From the NCBI GenBank assembly GCA_013396635.1, contig WBMW01004121.1, forward strand, positions 249,967 through 313,966: 64,000 nucleotides of DNA. The letters run 5' to 3'. Source of the stretch: Penelope pileata (lineage: Eukaryota; Chordata; Aves; Galliformes; Cracidae). Both the position numbers and the translations under genes were made by a program. The notes beneath the pieces are model-generated. The model was not told where the DNA came from and searched no databases. It saw only the letters and a list, made by a program, of their open reading frames with translations. Shown piece by piece: positions 12,001 to 25,308 of this stretch; positions within the stretch are counted from its first letter, which is position 1, and each line of letters begins with the position of its first letter.

Positions 12001-15000
12001 TGTTGACACAAGTCGGGCAGCTTCTGTAAAGTCTCTTGTGTTGTTTGGACAGGAAGCCAATGTTTTATTAGGACACGATGCGTTCCACACTATACAATCA
12101 TCCTTCAAGAATTCTGGCGTCCTTGTTTCTTCCTAGGCAGGAAAATAAATACACAGACTTAAGCCATCAAAACTACCCCGTCAGGCCTGTACAATAATAT
12201 ACAAAGCAGCCTCTGCAGTCAGTCTCAGTAATGCAGAGTCTGCATGTGTCAACTTGCATTATTAGAAAAAAATCAAGGAGTGGCAATAGAACCCAAATCA
12301 CAGGCCTATGTAGTTTTATATCAGATCTGCAAGATGCTGATCTGATCAATTTCACAGCCAAATGCTGGACATAACAAATTGCCATAATAGTCTGAAGAAG
12401 CCTCTCACTTCAATCCAAGCAGCCTGAAGTTTTATGCATCTCCATAGCTATGAAAACCACTAGGTGGTTAGCACACCTGCAGGCATCTCTGCCTCCCTGT
12501 CCTTCCTTCACTGACACAGATGCCAAGGCTACACATCAGCCACAGTCAGATTTATTCTGGGAATAGATGTCTCCACTATTAAGCTCCTAGATTTTTTTTA
12601 TTATTATTTTTAAATGAAAATTAACAACTGAAAAACTCACCCCATTGGCAGAAAACAGACAGGGGTATCTAGGCTTTAACAAGGTGTCATTCTTAAGAGT
12701 GTTGCAGGACTGGAATAGAACTAAGGTCTATCCCCCTGTAACTACCTAACCAACTGCCAAGGCTAATTCTTGCAGCATGATCAAACACTCACTTCTGTAC
12801 AGTCAGTCAAGGGACGCTCTCCAACAGTTCTGGGCTCTTCTGCCTTGTTTTTTTGCTGTGGGATCCTGACAAAACAGGTAGTTTAGATTAACTGTTCCCT
12901 AGAAACCTTTGAATGCAGCCTGATCCCAAGACAGACTTACTGTCTTTTTTTAATTATTATTATTATTATTCTTAAAAAGAAACCCATTTGTGCATAGAGA
13001 AATTGCAGTAGCTCAAAGAAACAAGCTATCCACACTTGTCCAGAAAATTAAGGATCTCAAGCACGCTGTCCAAACAGGAAAGTTACGCAATTCAACAGAG
13101 AAGCAGCTACAGTTCTCATGCCACTTTCCCACAGCGGCTACTGATTTCACTCAAGCCAATCCACATATTGCAAATACAGTCACAGAAAAATTATATGGAA
13201 TAGAATTGATCCTGTATGTAATTTTTAATACACATAACTCAGTTGTTACTTTGTTCTCCTTACCCGTTGTTCTCTTTTTCTTCCTCATCTTCAAAGATAG
13301 AAAACATAGGTACGACAGGGGTGGCAGCATTAACTTTCAAGGTTCCATCAAGCTCTTAAAAATAAAAGATCACTGATCTTCACCCAGCAGAGATCATAAA
13401 CAGTCACATTTACCCCCCTAACCAAGCAGGTGATGGGCTTGAATTTGTAGCTGTTCTTTGAGGATACTGCATTTATTTTTTGTCAGGCATAGCCATGCCA
13501 GAGCAACGCACCCTTTAGTAGATAAGATGCTCATTTTGAGGAAAGTCAGTGGCTTCATGAATTGATTAGTTTGGGCACGTGCGGACTTGAAATAGATATA
13601 TTTTCTTGTAAAGCCTAGAGAGAAACTTGAACAAAAAAAGCAAAGCAGATAGACGATGCAAACATCCAAGTGCTTAACTCAGAGTGAGAGATGTGGTCAT
13701 GGCTACAACCAGCTGCACCAGGAGCACCCTCAGAACTGCCAGGCAGCTGGTCCTTCCCCCAAAGTCTTGGAAAGGGGGAAATCTCTCTCAACTCACTGTT
13801 GTCTGAAAGCCAGGCAGTGGCTTACAATCTTAACTGGTACTGACAAACTGGCAATTCAGAGATTAACACCCAGTCTGCAAAATGTTTTAGGAAAAAAAAA
13901 AATAATCTTATGTCAAGTATCAGCTGTACATTTTTCAAAGTTAAACTTTAAATACCATAAAAACATCTACAGACAGAAGCAACATTTAATAAGGACATTA
14001 ATAGGCTGCCAGCACTAAAATACTTCTGCCTTCCTTAGACTGCACATCAACATTTAGAACCTTGTCAGTAAATTAAACTCTCAGGTTAAGAAGTTGCTTT
14101 TTCACTCTCTACCTACTTAAATAACTATTTACCTTAAAATTACAAGGACTGGTGGTAGAGGTAAGCAGGAAATAAAGGAGGGAAATTTCAGGGATCAAAC
14201 AAATAAATAGCACATACCACTTTTGCAGAAAAAGGCTTCAAACTGCTCCTCGCTTTCTTCAAGAGGAGATGGTTCAGGGAAGACGGGTGTTTGAAACACA
14301 TCCATTAGAAACCCTTAAAAAAAAAAGGAAAAAAACACAAGAATATCATTCAGTAGAAGAAAACAAGTTTTCAGAAGTTTTTCCACTGTGTAGCAGTTGA
14401 ATGCTAATTAACTACTGTGATTCTTACAATTTATCCAATGCCAGTGGATCATTTATTCTTTGTTATTGCATTTGAACACTTCAGATAATTTAACAAATGC
14501 AGGAAGGTCAGAGTTAGCCACCACACATCTGTTGGTGCAATGACATTTTTTCCTTAAATCTCTCAGAGATGAGATTTAAAGTTCTCCTAAAAGAGCAAGT
14601 TCTGCTTTATCTTTCTAAGGATTTGAAAAACTAATGAATACCATAAGCTTCTTGGTTTTCATCTCTTTATAGATTTATGTTCAGCTGCAGTTGTTTGCTA
14701 CATGGCAGCAGTTAACAGGCTTACTATCAAAGCAGAAGAACATGGCAGGAGAGTGTACAAAGGATAGATTAGCATCAGGGTATTATCACTCCACATCTGA
14801 CATCAGAAATGCAATTGCAATTTCCGTTTCAGCATTTTGAAAAAGCAGTGTTTAGAATAGATGATGACCATTTAACAAATCAAAGATCTTTCGCATAAGG
14901 AACCTTTTATTTCAGCTTTGGGGGAAGCTCAATTTCAACCAGAGTTGCTATTAACTTCCGATCATTCTTCCACGTTACAGGCCTCAGACAAGAGTCACTG

Positions 15001-18000
15001 GCAACAGCAGCCCAACAGCACACGCTGCCCACAGCAGCTTATCCACAAGCTCACAGTAGGTGGCTGCTGGGGTGTTAGTAAAGCATTTATTTCTTGAGCC
15101 AAGTTTTACTCCCTTGTCTTGGAAGAATGCAGTGAACGTATTGGGCCATCCAGTCAATTGCAAAAGAAGGGTACCAATACCATTAATTTTATTTTTCTCT
15201 TTGACTGAATGGTGTGAATGCTCATTGCTAGACACCCTCATTGCACATTCACTTCAGCTGAAATCACAAAGCAAGATCCCATCAATTCCAGTGCAACCAG
15301 CATGGTATTGCAGATGCTTACCCAGTGCTTCTTTTGTATGAACTGTAGGTGAAGGTTGCACTTTGAATGGTGTTGCCTGCATTGCTCCTCCCAGCGAGGT
15401 GTTTGGGGTAGCTTGAGAAGCATTTCCAGAAGTAAAGGAAGCATTTCCAACTCTAGATACTAGAAAAGAAAACAATGAGATTATTTCTAAAGTAGTCTGG
15501 GATTGTTTATGTACATTTCAGTAGCCAGCAAAACATTAGCAGGAGAAGTAAACAAGAGGAGCAGCAGAATGACAACCCAGAGCTTTGGTAGAGAAAACTT
15601 TGGCTTGTTCAGTGATCTGCTTGTTGGGTTCCCAAGGGAGGCTGCCCTGAAAGGCAGGAGGGACCTTGGGGGGCCTTGGACAGCAGCATGGTCTTTGAGA
15701 ACATCGTTCTCAATTTACAGGAAAGATCCACTCTGACACAGAGAATCAAGTAGGCAGAAAGTCAGTGATGACAAAGAACTCCCAACAGAACTCGAACCAA
15801 AAGGAATTGCACAAAGTGGAAACGGTGACTGGCTACACAGACAGGATACTGAGAAACTGCCCAAACATGCAGGGATGAAGTGAAGAAAGTAAAGAAGCTT
15901 AGCTATGGTCGGAACTAGCAAGAGATTTTGCAACAAGGACTTCTTGTACAAAAAACTAGGAAAACTAAGAAAAGTGGGCTCTGTACTCAATGGGACAAAG
16001 GACATGGAAAGATGACATGGAAAGGGGTGTTTTGCCCTCCTTCTTACTCTAAGGCCTGCCCCCAGGTCCCTGAAGGTTCTGGCAGAAAGCTGGGGAAGGA
16101 AGCATCACATGGGAAGACTGGAGGTCCCAGCCAGCCAAAGTTAGTTTACACAGGGCTAGTGCAGCAGAAACAGCCTGTAAGTGTTAGCAGTTGAGAACTG
16201 GAACGGATTAGTAGATCTTATAGTCTGTTTCTCTCTGTATTATGGGCATCGTTTCAGCTGGGTTTCTGCTCTATTTCAGTATTTTGGTCTCATTTCTCTG
16301 CCACATCACCTCTGCAGGTGGGTAGTAGGAGACAAAATATGCTCCCAGTAACTTCCCTGCTTTAACTTGAGCAAAATTCCCTCCCAGGGGCAAATCAGTG
16401 TTTAGCCACTTAGAAGATGGTGTCCAAAAAAACAAACAAAAAAACCACCACAGTCCACAATTGGTGGCAACTGTGATCACTCATTGATGTCTGTCTGAGA
16501 AGGCAAAAAAAAAGTCAACAACAGTCAACTGACTGTTAAAACTCCTATAGGAATTCCTTTGAAATTGAAAATATCATCTTTCTTGGTCATCTTAATGCGG
16601 AACTACAGGTAGCAGGATGCTCCAACAGAAGCTCAAGAGATCATATGACTCACTTTCTGTTCCTACATCATATGTACCCTATATCATCTTAGGTATATAT
16701 GCATCTGACAGACTTCTAGGAAAAAACTAATTAAGATCCATCCTACAGAATTCTTACTACAGACAAGATATGGAGGACCTCATTTAAACACATATCTATG
16801 TATGTATACCAAATTTCTAGGTTGTTTTTATAATTCATTTGGGAAGGAATTTCAAAATTTAAGTGTTCTTTTAAGTTAGAGAAAAGTCTGTCTTATTTAA
16901 AAGGGAATGGAAAGACTGGAGCAGTATCATTCTGTAGTTAATATGGGACTTCTGGCACAAGGTAGAGCTACATGATAAAGTCCCATATGCATTTATTTTG
17001 AATATTAGGAACTTTCAAGTAAGATGGCCTACCAAAACTGAAAAGCTACGTGCTTATCCCCAGCCAGTAAAGTCATGCCAGCTGCATCAGTCTTTCTCAA
17101 AACCTAATTTATTACCTTTTTCCATGTCCATGCAAGTAGTTAGTCCAGTGAATGTCTTTTTAGAGGGCCTTCAAAGGAAAGAGTAAGAAATGTTAGCTCG
17201 AAATACATGTCTTTCTTTAAATTCCAGGACTTAATAACACACTCTAAACAGTAAAGAGGCCTTCCCAAGTCTAGAACATAGAAAACATCACAGAGACAGA
17301 GATCCCACTTCCCCTCCCATAAAGGGGGGACAAACAAAGTTAAAGATACTTCAGAGATTGCCTCTCCCATCCTGTCCAAATTTCTCAAAAAGCTGCCAAT
17401 AGACACAAAACCAGAAATGCAGCAGAGTCCTTTGAAAAAGATAAAGATACAGGCATCAAAAATTCTTCTTGGATATGGTTTGCCTCCAAATAAATCCCTG
17501 AGGTAAGTGAATGACAACAGGTTCCATTTCCTCTTGGTCAAAGCTACTCAGCCACGCTCACTTTATGCACCTAGGTTTCTCCTCCTGCCACCCAATTGTT
17601 TCTTTTATTAGCTCTGTCACACAAACCAAAGCGTGAAAGATAAATACAAGTATTTTTTTCTTCTCCAGAGAGCTTAGCAGCCAAGATGTAACATCTGGGA
17701 TTTGCATGAACTAAGCACATTCCATTGTTTACTTCAGGCATGCCAGGAATACAAATGCTGAATAATCACTTTGGTTATGCACTGAATTTACTCTTAGTTA
17801 TCACAGCTAAAACTCAGGGTCAAAAGAATCAAAAACTGAAATGAGGACCATAAGTTGTAAGAGTTTGACTATGTCTAAATATTGGTTTCCACAGGCTACT
17901 TCAGATTCTTTTCAGAAGAGGAAGAAAAAGACTGTCTTTTTCTTTTTAAATAAAGTTAATTCTCAGCTTCAGTAAAGATACAGAAGACAGAATTCTTGCA

Positions 18001-21000
18001 GAGCAAGAATTAGCCTGTTCATACGTACTCTTTAGAGCTCCAATTAACGGTTGAGTCAGGATGTGCCCATTCCTGAGCTGAAACATTGCTGAATGGAGGG
18101 TCTAACAAACTCCTCTGGACTCCTCTAAGCTCTCTCTGAGTTGTGATTGTGTCCTTCTGGTATGTTTCCATCGAGGAGGCTGATGTCATCCACTGGCCAG
18201 CTGGTTTTGCTGACTCCAGTGGAAGAGATTTTGACAACGAAGTGCTTGACTGAGGTTGGTCTGGCACCAGACCTTGCCACGGTTGCAGACCTGAGCTTTG
18301 ACAAGATGCCATCCAGTTCTGCTGCAGAGCTGCACCAGGTGCCATGTGTGGATGTATCTTTAGAGATGAGAAACATTCTTTTAATCCCCCAGGCCCCCAC
18401 ACATGCATTACTGTTTGCCGTTTCGCGTAACTAGAACAGATTATCATGCGTAAGAGAACTTTCATATGCAACTAAAACTTGATTGCAGAGATGCAAAACC
18501 AATCTTTGGGGCTTCACAATTAAAATATGTTTCACTGTGTATTTGAAGTTATGCCAAGTATCTATATTAGTCAGGTATTGCAGCCTCAGCTTCCAGATTT
18601 GGTTAACAGCTTGGGTTGTTTTGTTTGCCTGTTTTTTAGGAGACAAATTCATGAGGGCTGCTCCTACTGGTCATAAGGCACACTCACCACTGCCTTATTT
18701 GGTGCAGCTGATGTTGTAGATGGTGGTTCCAGTCTAGTTTCCTCCAAGCTTCTGGTGAGCTGAGTGAGCTGTTCCAGCTTCTGCTGCAGGGCTTGCAGTT
18801 CAAGGACAGCTGCCTCTTTCCTCCTCACAAAATCCTGCTCTTCCTCTTCTAAGGATAAGACATTGATATTACATAAACAGTTAATCGGTATCCCATTTTA
18901 TTTTTATTTTTTTTTAAAAAACAAGAAACCTTCTTATATAGACCTAGGCTGAAGAACACAAAACTAAGGGACGAGCTTAAATTCTAAATAACAACATCCT
19001 GCTAGTTTTGGAATCCAGTCCTTCAAGCGTTTGAAGGTAACTGAACACCATTACACTTCAGCCATTTAGCACATCAACTGATGCTTCCAAGCTTACCCCA
19101 CCCTGTTTTTGAACAGGAATACTAACTTGGACTTCCATAAGGTTTTCAGGCTTTAACAGAGAGCTTGAAAAGACAGCACAGACAAGTACTAGTTTTCCAA
19201 AAATAGGAGCATGCTTTTCAAATAGCTAGATGGAAACAGAAGAATACCCTGTTCTTTTTGTCTTCTGAAGCGCTCATATTTCTTGAAGTATCTGCTGGCT
19301 CTCAGCTCCTCAAATGAAAGTTCAGAGCCTTCACATATAAGCAGGTTTTTATCATACATTGCAACCTGTTTGCACTCAATGGTGGAAGATGATGACATAG
19401 GAAGAACTTCAGATTTGGAGATGTATGTAACGCACGTTCTGTGAGGAAAAATAAGAATTTCTATTCAAGTTCATTGGATTTGTTCTGGGAGCATGATTAT
19501 TTTTTCCCCCACAGTGAGCTATGTTTGTTTAAAATTCCCTTTTTTAAACTTACACTTCTTGTTTTCCACCAGAAGAGCAGGACAGAGTTCCAGCAGAATC
19601 CGGGCCCTAGAGTTGCAGAGCAGGGAAGAAATAAATCCAGTATTACAGTTAGCCATCCATTTTGACAGGACTAGCAACCAGGAAGCCCATAAGATTTAAT
19701 TCTGATTGAAGAGATGGCAATTCAAGCCATGAACATAGCAAGAGCAGATCAGAAAGAGGTATATAAGTTGTCAGAGCCTGAAGAATTAGCTGTACAACAG
19801 TTTGCTGTAATCTCTTTTGGAAGACGAGCAAGATCCCAAAGAACCCAGACAGACATGTAGTGCTGGAAACTGCAGTTCTCAGAAGGATTCTGGGACTAGC
19901 TGAACAGGCATTTGCTACTTAAGAAAAAAAAAAATAGGAATGTAAGTTATAGATCACTTGGGTTTGGTAAGAACAGACTGAATGACTCCCTCCAACTTCT
20001 TTCTTAGCAAACTATCCAACTTCAGGGCTAAGGGGCAGGCAGCAGGTCTAATAAAATGTAAGCTCTATTCCATCATTCCTGGCTCCTTTCAATACTGGCA
20101 GGTGATACCAAACTGAAAGTCACATGCACTTTAAAAAATGGGACAAAGTTGAGAAAGCTGACACCGATTTCCTACCCACAGTCCTTCAGTCTTTAATTCA
20201 GCCCCCTGATCACCTTTCATCTCATTGTGTCAGAAAGGCTGCGAAGAGCTGCACCTACCTTTGCCAAACCTCAGAAGAACAACAGTGCTGCCTTCTGGTA
20301 CTTATCTAAGACGAGACACAAGCAGTATGGTTTCTTTTTGGTATTGTGGGGAAGGAAGAAAACTACAGAGTGACAGGATTTGGACTGTAAAGTTAAATAA
20401 AATTTGCACTAGGTATGAATAGGAACTCAGATGGAACATGGTACAGACTGACCTGGCAAACTTCAATGTCTGCTGACATTCCCCCTACAGAGAGGCTTGG
20501 GAGCTGTGGGAGAGTCATCTCCTAATGATTTCCTAGACTGACTTCCACAAGAAGCCACCAAACCACTGAGAACAAAGCTAGGAATTTCTCTTCTTCCTCT
20601 AGCATTGTTTTTTATTCGTTCTTCAAGAGCATATAAAAGAAGCAACCTGAATTTGATAGAAATTTGGTGAAGTCGATATTCAAGCAGCATGACTGACAAA
20701 ATACTACAGATAATACTATTGCTCCAAAACGATGGAAACTGTGTGGATTTCTCTTTGCCCATGACACTGGAAATGTGCTGAGTGACTAATAACTGTGTCC
20801 CAACGCTTATTAATCAGAATATTTCTATGAAGATGTGATGCTTAGAGCATAAAAACCATCACTAACATTTCTGTTATGTGGAAGATGTTGTTAGAATATT
20901 CTAATTTTCTTGTTCAATGAAGCTCTTCCACCTAAATGTTATGTGAGGGCTTCCCTACAGCCTCCCCTGTATTAATTCATTTAAGTTTGTTACCTGATTT

Positions 21001-24000
21001 CTGCAAGTGTATGCCAGACCGTTAAGATTCGTAGCACCCGTTTGAGGAGCCATTTGATTCTCAGCATACGAAGTCTGAAGTGGTTTTACAGTAGCAGCAC
21101 CTGGGATAGATTATTTAGGTTTGCAATAATGATAAATCTCTCATTTATGAATTGCTATTAATAACTTCAAGCATTGGAAATCTAAAAACTCATTTTGAAT
21201 ACACTCATCTTAAGAATTTCATATACGTCCAGGAAAATAGAAAGAAAACTGTTTCTACAGGCAAATTATTATACTTTATAGTCACTAAACGAACCCTAAA
21301 ATTCAACAAAAGTCCTCTGTTGGGTCTCCTACTGTGTGTATTATTATATTCTCAAAAGAAATGATGCTGTTGTTTTCAGCATCAACGATAGAAAACTCAG
21401 CTACCACCCAAGTCTGGTAAAGGGGCACATGCTCGCCACCAAGCTGAATTTTAAGTTCTGATATTAAAATACTATTACTCTAATTGTAGAGCTGTTACTC
21501 AAATTCTCATTTTGATTGTTTATACTCCCAACTGTATTACAGGAATATCACTGTATTGACATGCTAAGATCTCCACCTTCAATCGCTTCACTGAAATAAA
21601 CCTCTGCTGGATGTTTTAAGACTTTGGCTAGAGTAGGATCAATGCAGGAGGTTTCCAGTGCAGAGCTCTATTAACAGAAGATCCACACAGACATCAGATT
21701 CGCTGAGAGAAACAGAGCATGAAACAGCTTCCTTCACAGCAATAAAGCTTTCTAATTGAGGTAAAAGATTCATCAAGTTGAGGTACAACTCACAAGCAAG
21801 TATGCATAGCCTCACCTTGCAGAGGAGGATTCCAAGGATTGTAGTTCTGCAGCCAGCTAAATTGCAAGAAACATCAGTTATCATGAAGTAACCTGTCCCT
21901 CATTCCTCCCCACCCATCCCCAGGAACCCTCAATTTCATTATACAGTCATCACGCCTAGAGATGTAACACTAAAACACTCGGGGTAGTTACAGGACAGTT
22001 ATTACCTTAAGGGGACATAGGCTGGTAGTTTCACTTTCTCAAAAATAAAAACAGCTCTGCAATAGGCAGCAAGAGCTAGAAATCAGGTTCTTGTTTTTGT
22101 TATCAGCAGAGGAAGCATCTCATGATAAGCACCAGCTCCAGCACTTCCAAGAGCTGAATGCTAAACTCCAGACACCCACTCTCAGCCAAGTAACAAGCAC
22201 ATGAAACTGAATATAGGTATTACTGTCAACGTGTCTCCAACACGGACTTGAACTCCAGTTCAGGTCAGGAACTGATGTCCAATTTCACTGCAGTTCCAGT
22301 TATTGCCACAAATTAGAGATCAAAAAGCATCCAAATCAATTAGCAGCTGAACTGTGCATCCAGTTGGCAGTCAGAAGAAGTACATGCAGCTACAGGGTGA
22401 CACACAGCCAGTTAACACACCAAGGAAAGCATACAGACATCATTAATTTGACAGACTGGGTGCCATCGGCATGGCCAACTGTTCACACACAGTAAATCCA
22501 GTGTAGGTTTCCTGAAGTAGGACAGGAGACACTCTAATTTTTATCTATTTGAGAAAGAATAGACAGGAGATGAACCAACTAGTTGCAGGGTTTTCTTTTT
22601 TCTGGGGCCTACTTCACTGGAGGCACAGCATGACAGGCTTTCTGAACACACCCTCCAAAACAGCCAACAAAGACTGAATAGCAAAGACTCATTCTTCAGC
22701 TTACACTCACTTTTGAAAACAATACTCACTGGTCTGCCTCTGCTACAGCACAGCATATTTACACAAGAAATAAAACTGACTGTTATGTAAGTATTTCAGT
22801 AAGTAAGAGGTGCTCAGAATTACCAATACAGCTGTTGCAGGCTCTCCTGTGGTTGTGCCTGGTTGCGGAGTCCTTTTTGAACGACAGATACTGCACACTG
22901 CACAAGGCCTTCTTTCACAAGCTGCTGAGCCCAAGCAACATAGAAGGCAGAGGCATTTGTACCAATTCCCTGCCCACACAGGTAGTCAAAATACACGCAC
23001 GGAGGATCAACGAACTCTGCCTGCGCAAGACAAAGACATGCAAAAACATCCAAGGAAGTTACGGGCAAAAAACAATAACATTTTCTTAGTTACCACAGTA
23101 GGAAAGCATTATTTTCTGAAGATAGAAATATTTGGTAGATAAAATATCTTTCATAGGCTAAATAGCTTAATGTAAAGTTTATAAAAAACAAAAAACCCCA
23201 CCATACTACTCTTCAGCAAGACTGGAATATTCTCAGAGCTCTTAGAGACAGCAACATATTTGTGTTCCAAGCCACATCCCTGAAGGCTCCTTTTCCCCCA
23301 CCAGCCTTATCTAGTCTTGATTAAACTGCACTGGAGAAGTAGAACAGGAGGAACACCTGATCCAGGTGATGATGATTCAGACTGTGTGGTAAAACACATG
23401 AAATGGACCAGGTTAAAGGCAGCCAGGCTACACTTAGAGGTAGTCATAATTTTTTTGGCATAGATGATGAACTGATTCCTCCTCCATGTGGACACCAACA
23501 ACACTGTGAGAGGAAAGCTCAGACAACTTGGTGGAGCCATGGAGCTCCGGGATGAAAAACATGGTAACCCAGGTGGTTTTTCCCCTCCATATGGCCTGTC
23601 CTTGGAAATGCTTGAGGTCAGGCTAGGCCAGGCCCTGAGCACCCTGATGGAGCTGTAGGTGTCCCTGTTCATTACCAGGGAGTTGGACCAGATGGCCTTT
23701 GAAGGCCCCTTCCAGCTCAAATGACTTTGTGGCTCAAGCATAGAAAGGGCTGGGGCAGAGGCAAAGACGCCCTGTTAGTTAACACCCAGTTGCAGGGCTG
23801 GCATCATAAGCAAGGCCCTGGCTTCTTTGAGGACAAACCCCTCTGTGCTGTGAGAGGTGGGATCTGGCTGACAGCACTACACCTTCCTGCTAGCCCAGCC
23901 TGGTGGGCAGGGCTGCAGGCACTGGGGAGCAGGGAGGGAACAGAGCAGGAAGGTCTTGGGGTGTGGGACAGGGGGCCAGGAGAACAGTAGGAAAGGGAAC

Positions 24001-24891
24001 CCCTCCTCCCCAAGTGTCTGTGCACAAACACACACAGCTTAGGGAACAGAGAGAAGGAGGTACAGCTGCTTTCAGCCACGGAGCTGCCAAAGAGTGGGAT
24101 ACCTTTAACTTTTGGGGATAGCCAAACTCCTCTAGAAGCTTACACCTACCAGCTTAAGGCAGCAGTTAACGAATCTGCCATCCTGGTGGTACTTCTTGTC
24201 AGCCACAAACGTCTTCAGAAGCTGCTCCAGGAGGCGCGGCAGCCGCTTCTGCTTCTCCTGAGGGGGGAGGCACCCCTCCACCCACTGCACATATCTGGAA
24301 CACACATGAGCAGGTCACAAACCCACTGCGTGCCTCAGCCGTNTAGCCAAACTCCTCTAGAAGCTTACACCTACCAGCTTAAGGCAGCAGTTAACGAATC
24401 TGCCATCCTGGTGGTACTTCTTGTCAGCCACAAACGTCTTCAGAAGCTGCTCCAGGAGGCGCGGCAGCCGCTTCTGCTTCTCCTGAGGGGGGAGGCACCC
24501 CTCCACCCACTGCACATATCTGGAACACACATGAGCAGGTCACAAACCCACTGCGTGCCTCAGCCGTGCCGGCACCCAGCCACGGGCACACCGACCTGTC
24601 CCAGGGCTCCAGCGGGTCGCTCCCTTGGTAGCTCCGTATCTGCGCCTCAAAGCTCCTGCAAAACAAACCCGGGTCAGGCCGGGCTGCGGAGCCCTCGGCC
24701 TCCCTGCGCAGACACGGCTGAAGCACATTCAGCATTCCCCCTCCTCAGCCGCCGTGACTGAGCCCCCAGCACACCCGACCCCTCACCGCCACCCACCTCA
24801 GGGACCCCTCACCGCCTTCCTGCCCCCTGCCCCTCAGGCGCCCCCGCTTCCCGCCGCGCCCCACGCACCGCGCGACCGCCTCATCCTCCAT
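6017..24891 (-). CDS. BUB1: BUB1 mitotic checkpoint serine/threonine kinase
   Basis: Kinetochore kinase of the spindle assembly checkpoint; in the known family it binds BUB3 and KNL1 and phosphorylates histone H2A. Coding exons, high to low: 24891-24869, 24655-24596, 24519-24375 (duplicate 24294-24150), 23020-22824, 21856-21816, 21100-20994, 19606-19554, 19438-19248, 18848-18688, 18357-18029, 15452-15322, 14313-14218, 13354-13264, 12865-12793, 12132-11952, 11365-11287, 10371-10175, 9914-9774, 9174-9059, 7763-7602, 7410-7253, 7159-6982, 6707-6601, 6212-6017. All phases join, giving 3213 nt (1070 aa; human 1085). Visible in order: N-terminal TPR region, GLEBS-type BUB3-binding core SFEELRA (about 250-256), coiled-coil-like exon 9, conserved block QATPFKVQPSPTVHTKEALG in exon 11, KEN box (about 538-540), C-terminal kinase domain. 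The start MEDEAVAR fits the 23-nt first exon. One intron has a GC donor. Exon 3 is doubled in the assembly. Confidence 0.96.
7160..7252 (-). other. BUB1: GC-AG intron within the BUB1 kinase domain
   Basis: Exon 21 ends GAGAAAG and the intron begins GCAAGT, the usual context of a GC-type donor. The acceptor is ATTAAAG|G. Joining AG to G gives arginine and continues into FLDNDTCGIDDLSHGLTLID, the expected reading. The nearby alternative GT (in CAAGTATTT) would leave the wrong phase for the next exon. The intron is about 93 nt. Confidence 0.85.
7764..9058 (-). other. BUB1 intron 19, no other feature seen
   Basis: About 1.3 kb between the exon carrying the glycine loop and the exon beginning VQKPANPWEFY. 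I see no exon, no recognisable repeat family and no RNA gene. Confidence 0.6.
10580..10722 (+). mobile_element. CR1 LINE 3'-end fragment
   Basis: The stretch contains the typical CR1 3' region, with CTCCCTGGAGGTGTCCAAG near the start and later GGACCAGATGATCTTGGAGGTC, and ends in GATTCTATG. It is a truncated, diverged copy in a BUB1 intron, antisense to the gene. Confidence 0.75.
12953..12970. repeat. (ATT)6 microsatellite
   Basis: Six perfect ATT units in the BUB1 intron between exons 13 and 14, next to a T-rich tract. Confidence 0.8.
15453..18028 (-). other. BUB1 intron 10, no other feature seen
   Basis: At about 2.6 kb this is the longest BUB1 intron. Short open frames occur on both strands, but none shows splice-bounded coding sequence or a known family. 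No clear CR1 copy was seen. Confidence 0.55.
23590..23735 (+). mobile_element. CR1 LINE 3'-end fragment
   Basis: CR1-like text in plus orientation: TTGAGGTCAGGCTAGGCCAGG, then GGAGTTGGACCAGATGGCCT and CCCCTTCCAGCTCAAATGAC. It is 5'-truncated. The left limit is uncertain and may extend toward 23480. It lies in BUB1 intron 3. Confidence 0.7.
24119..24567. repeat. Direct duplication across an assembly gap, doubling BUB1 exon 3
   Basis: Positions 24119-24342 and 24344-24567 appear identical by eye (224 bp), separated only by one N at 24343. Both copies carry all of BUB1 exon 3 with its splice sites. A tandem copy with no divergence, joined at an N, is what two overlapping contigs placed end to end would give. 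The reading frame needs only one copy. A real recent duplication is possible but less likely. Confidence 0.9.
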
Positions 24892-25000
24892 CCCTGCGCC
24901 GACCGCCCCAACCGCCGCCGATTTAAACGCGCCGCGCAAGCGCAGCGCCGCCCGACGCTGCCTCCCCATTGGTCGCTCCGCTCCGCCAATCCCCTTCGCC
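24892..25000 (-). promoter_or_regulatory. BUB1: BUB1 core promoter with CHR-like site and CCAAT boxes
   Basis: Just upstream of the BUB1 ATG the minus strand reads a GC-rich block then TTTAAA (24922-24927), a recognised CHR variant, preceded by GCGC sequence that could act as a CDE or E2F-like half. Two CCAAT boxes in opposite orientations lie further up: ATTGG at 24968-24972 and CCAAT at 24986-24990 (plus-strand reading). There is no TATA box. A CHR with NF-Y sites is the known arrangement for G2/M genes controlled by DREAM/B-MYB, which fits BUB1. The function here is inferred from motifs only. Confidence 0.6.
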
Positions 25001-25099
25001 GCCGCCAAACCACTCCCCCTTCGCTCCTCCCCGGTGGGTGGGCGTGACCTCGAGGCCCCGCCTCCCTGGTCGGGGCGCTGGCGGGAGCTAGGGTTGCGC

Positions 25100-25275
25100 T
25101 GCGCGATGGATGAGGAGGTGGTTGGATGGCCGCAGCCAGAGTTGTCGTCAATGGCTCCGTGTCCACGTGGAGGCTGTGGGTGCTCCATCCCTGGAGGTGT
25201 TCAGGGCCAGGCTGGGTGGGCACCCAGCCCACGGCAGGGGTGAGGCTGTGAGGTCCCTTCCACCCCAACCACTCT
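25100..25275 (+). mobile_element. CR1 LINE 3'-end fragment between BUB1 and TPCN3
   Basis: The stretch reads GGTGCTCCATCCCTGGAGGT, then GGCCAGGCTGGGTGGGCACC and AGGTCCCTTCCACCCCAACC, the typical CR1 3' region, in plus orientation. The left boundary is blurred. It sits in the roughly 400-bp gap between the BUB1 promoter and the candidate TPCN3 polyadenylation signal. Confidence 0.75.
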
Positions 25276-25302
25276 TATTGAATAAGGGTCCCATCCCCAG
25301 TC

Positions 25303-25308
25303 TTTATT
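25303..25308 (-). promoter_or_regulatory. TPCN3: Candidate TPCN3 polyadenylation signal (AATAAA, minus strand)
   Basis: TTTATT on the plus strand gives AATAAA on the minus strand, about 500 nt downstream of the TPCN3 stop at 25810. It lies before the CR1 fragment and the BUB1 promoter. Confidence 0.5.

Noticed and set aside
18125..18400. Alternative frame through BUB1 exon 10 (MGAWGIKRMFLIS..)
   Set aside because: It starts with text resembling human BUB1 (AWGVNK), but it ends in a stop and is out of phase with both neighbouring exons. The frame starting at 18357 joins both sides.
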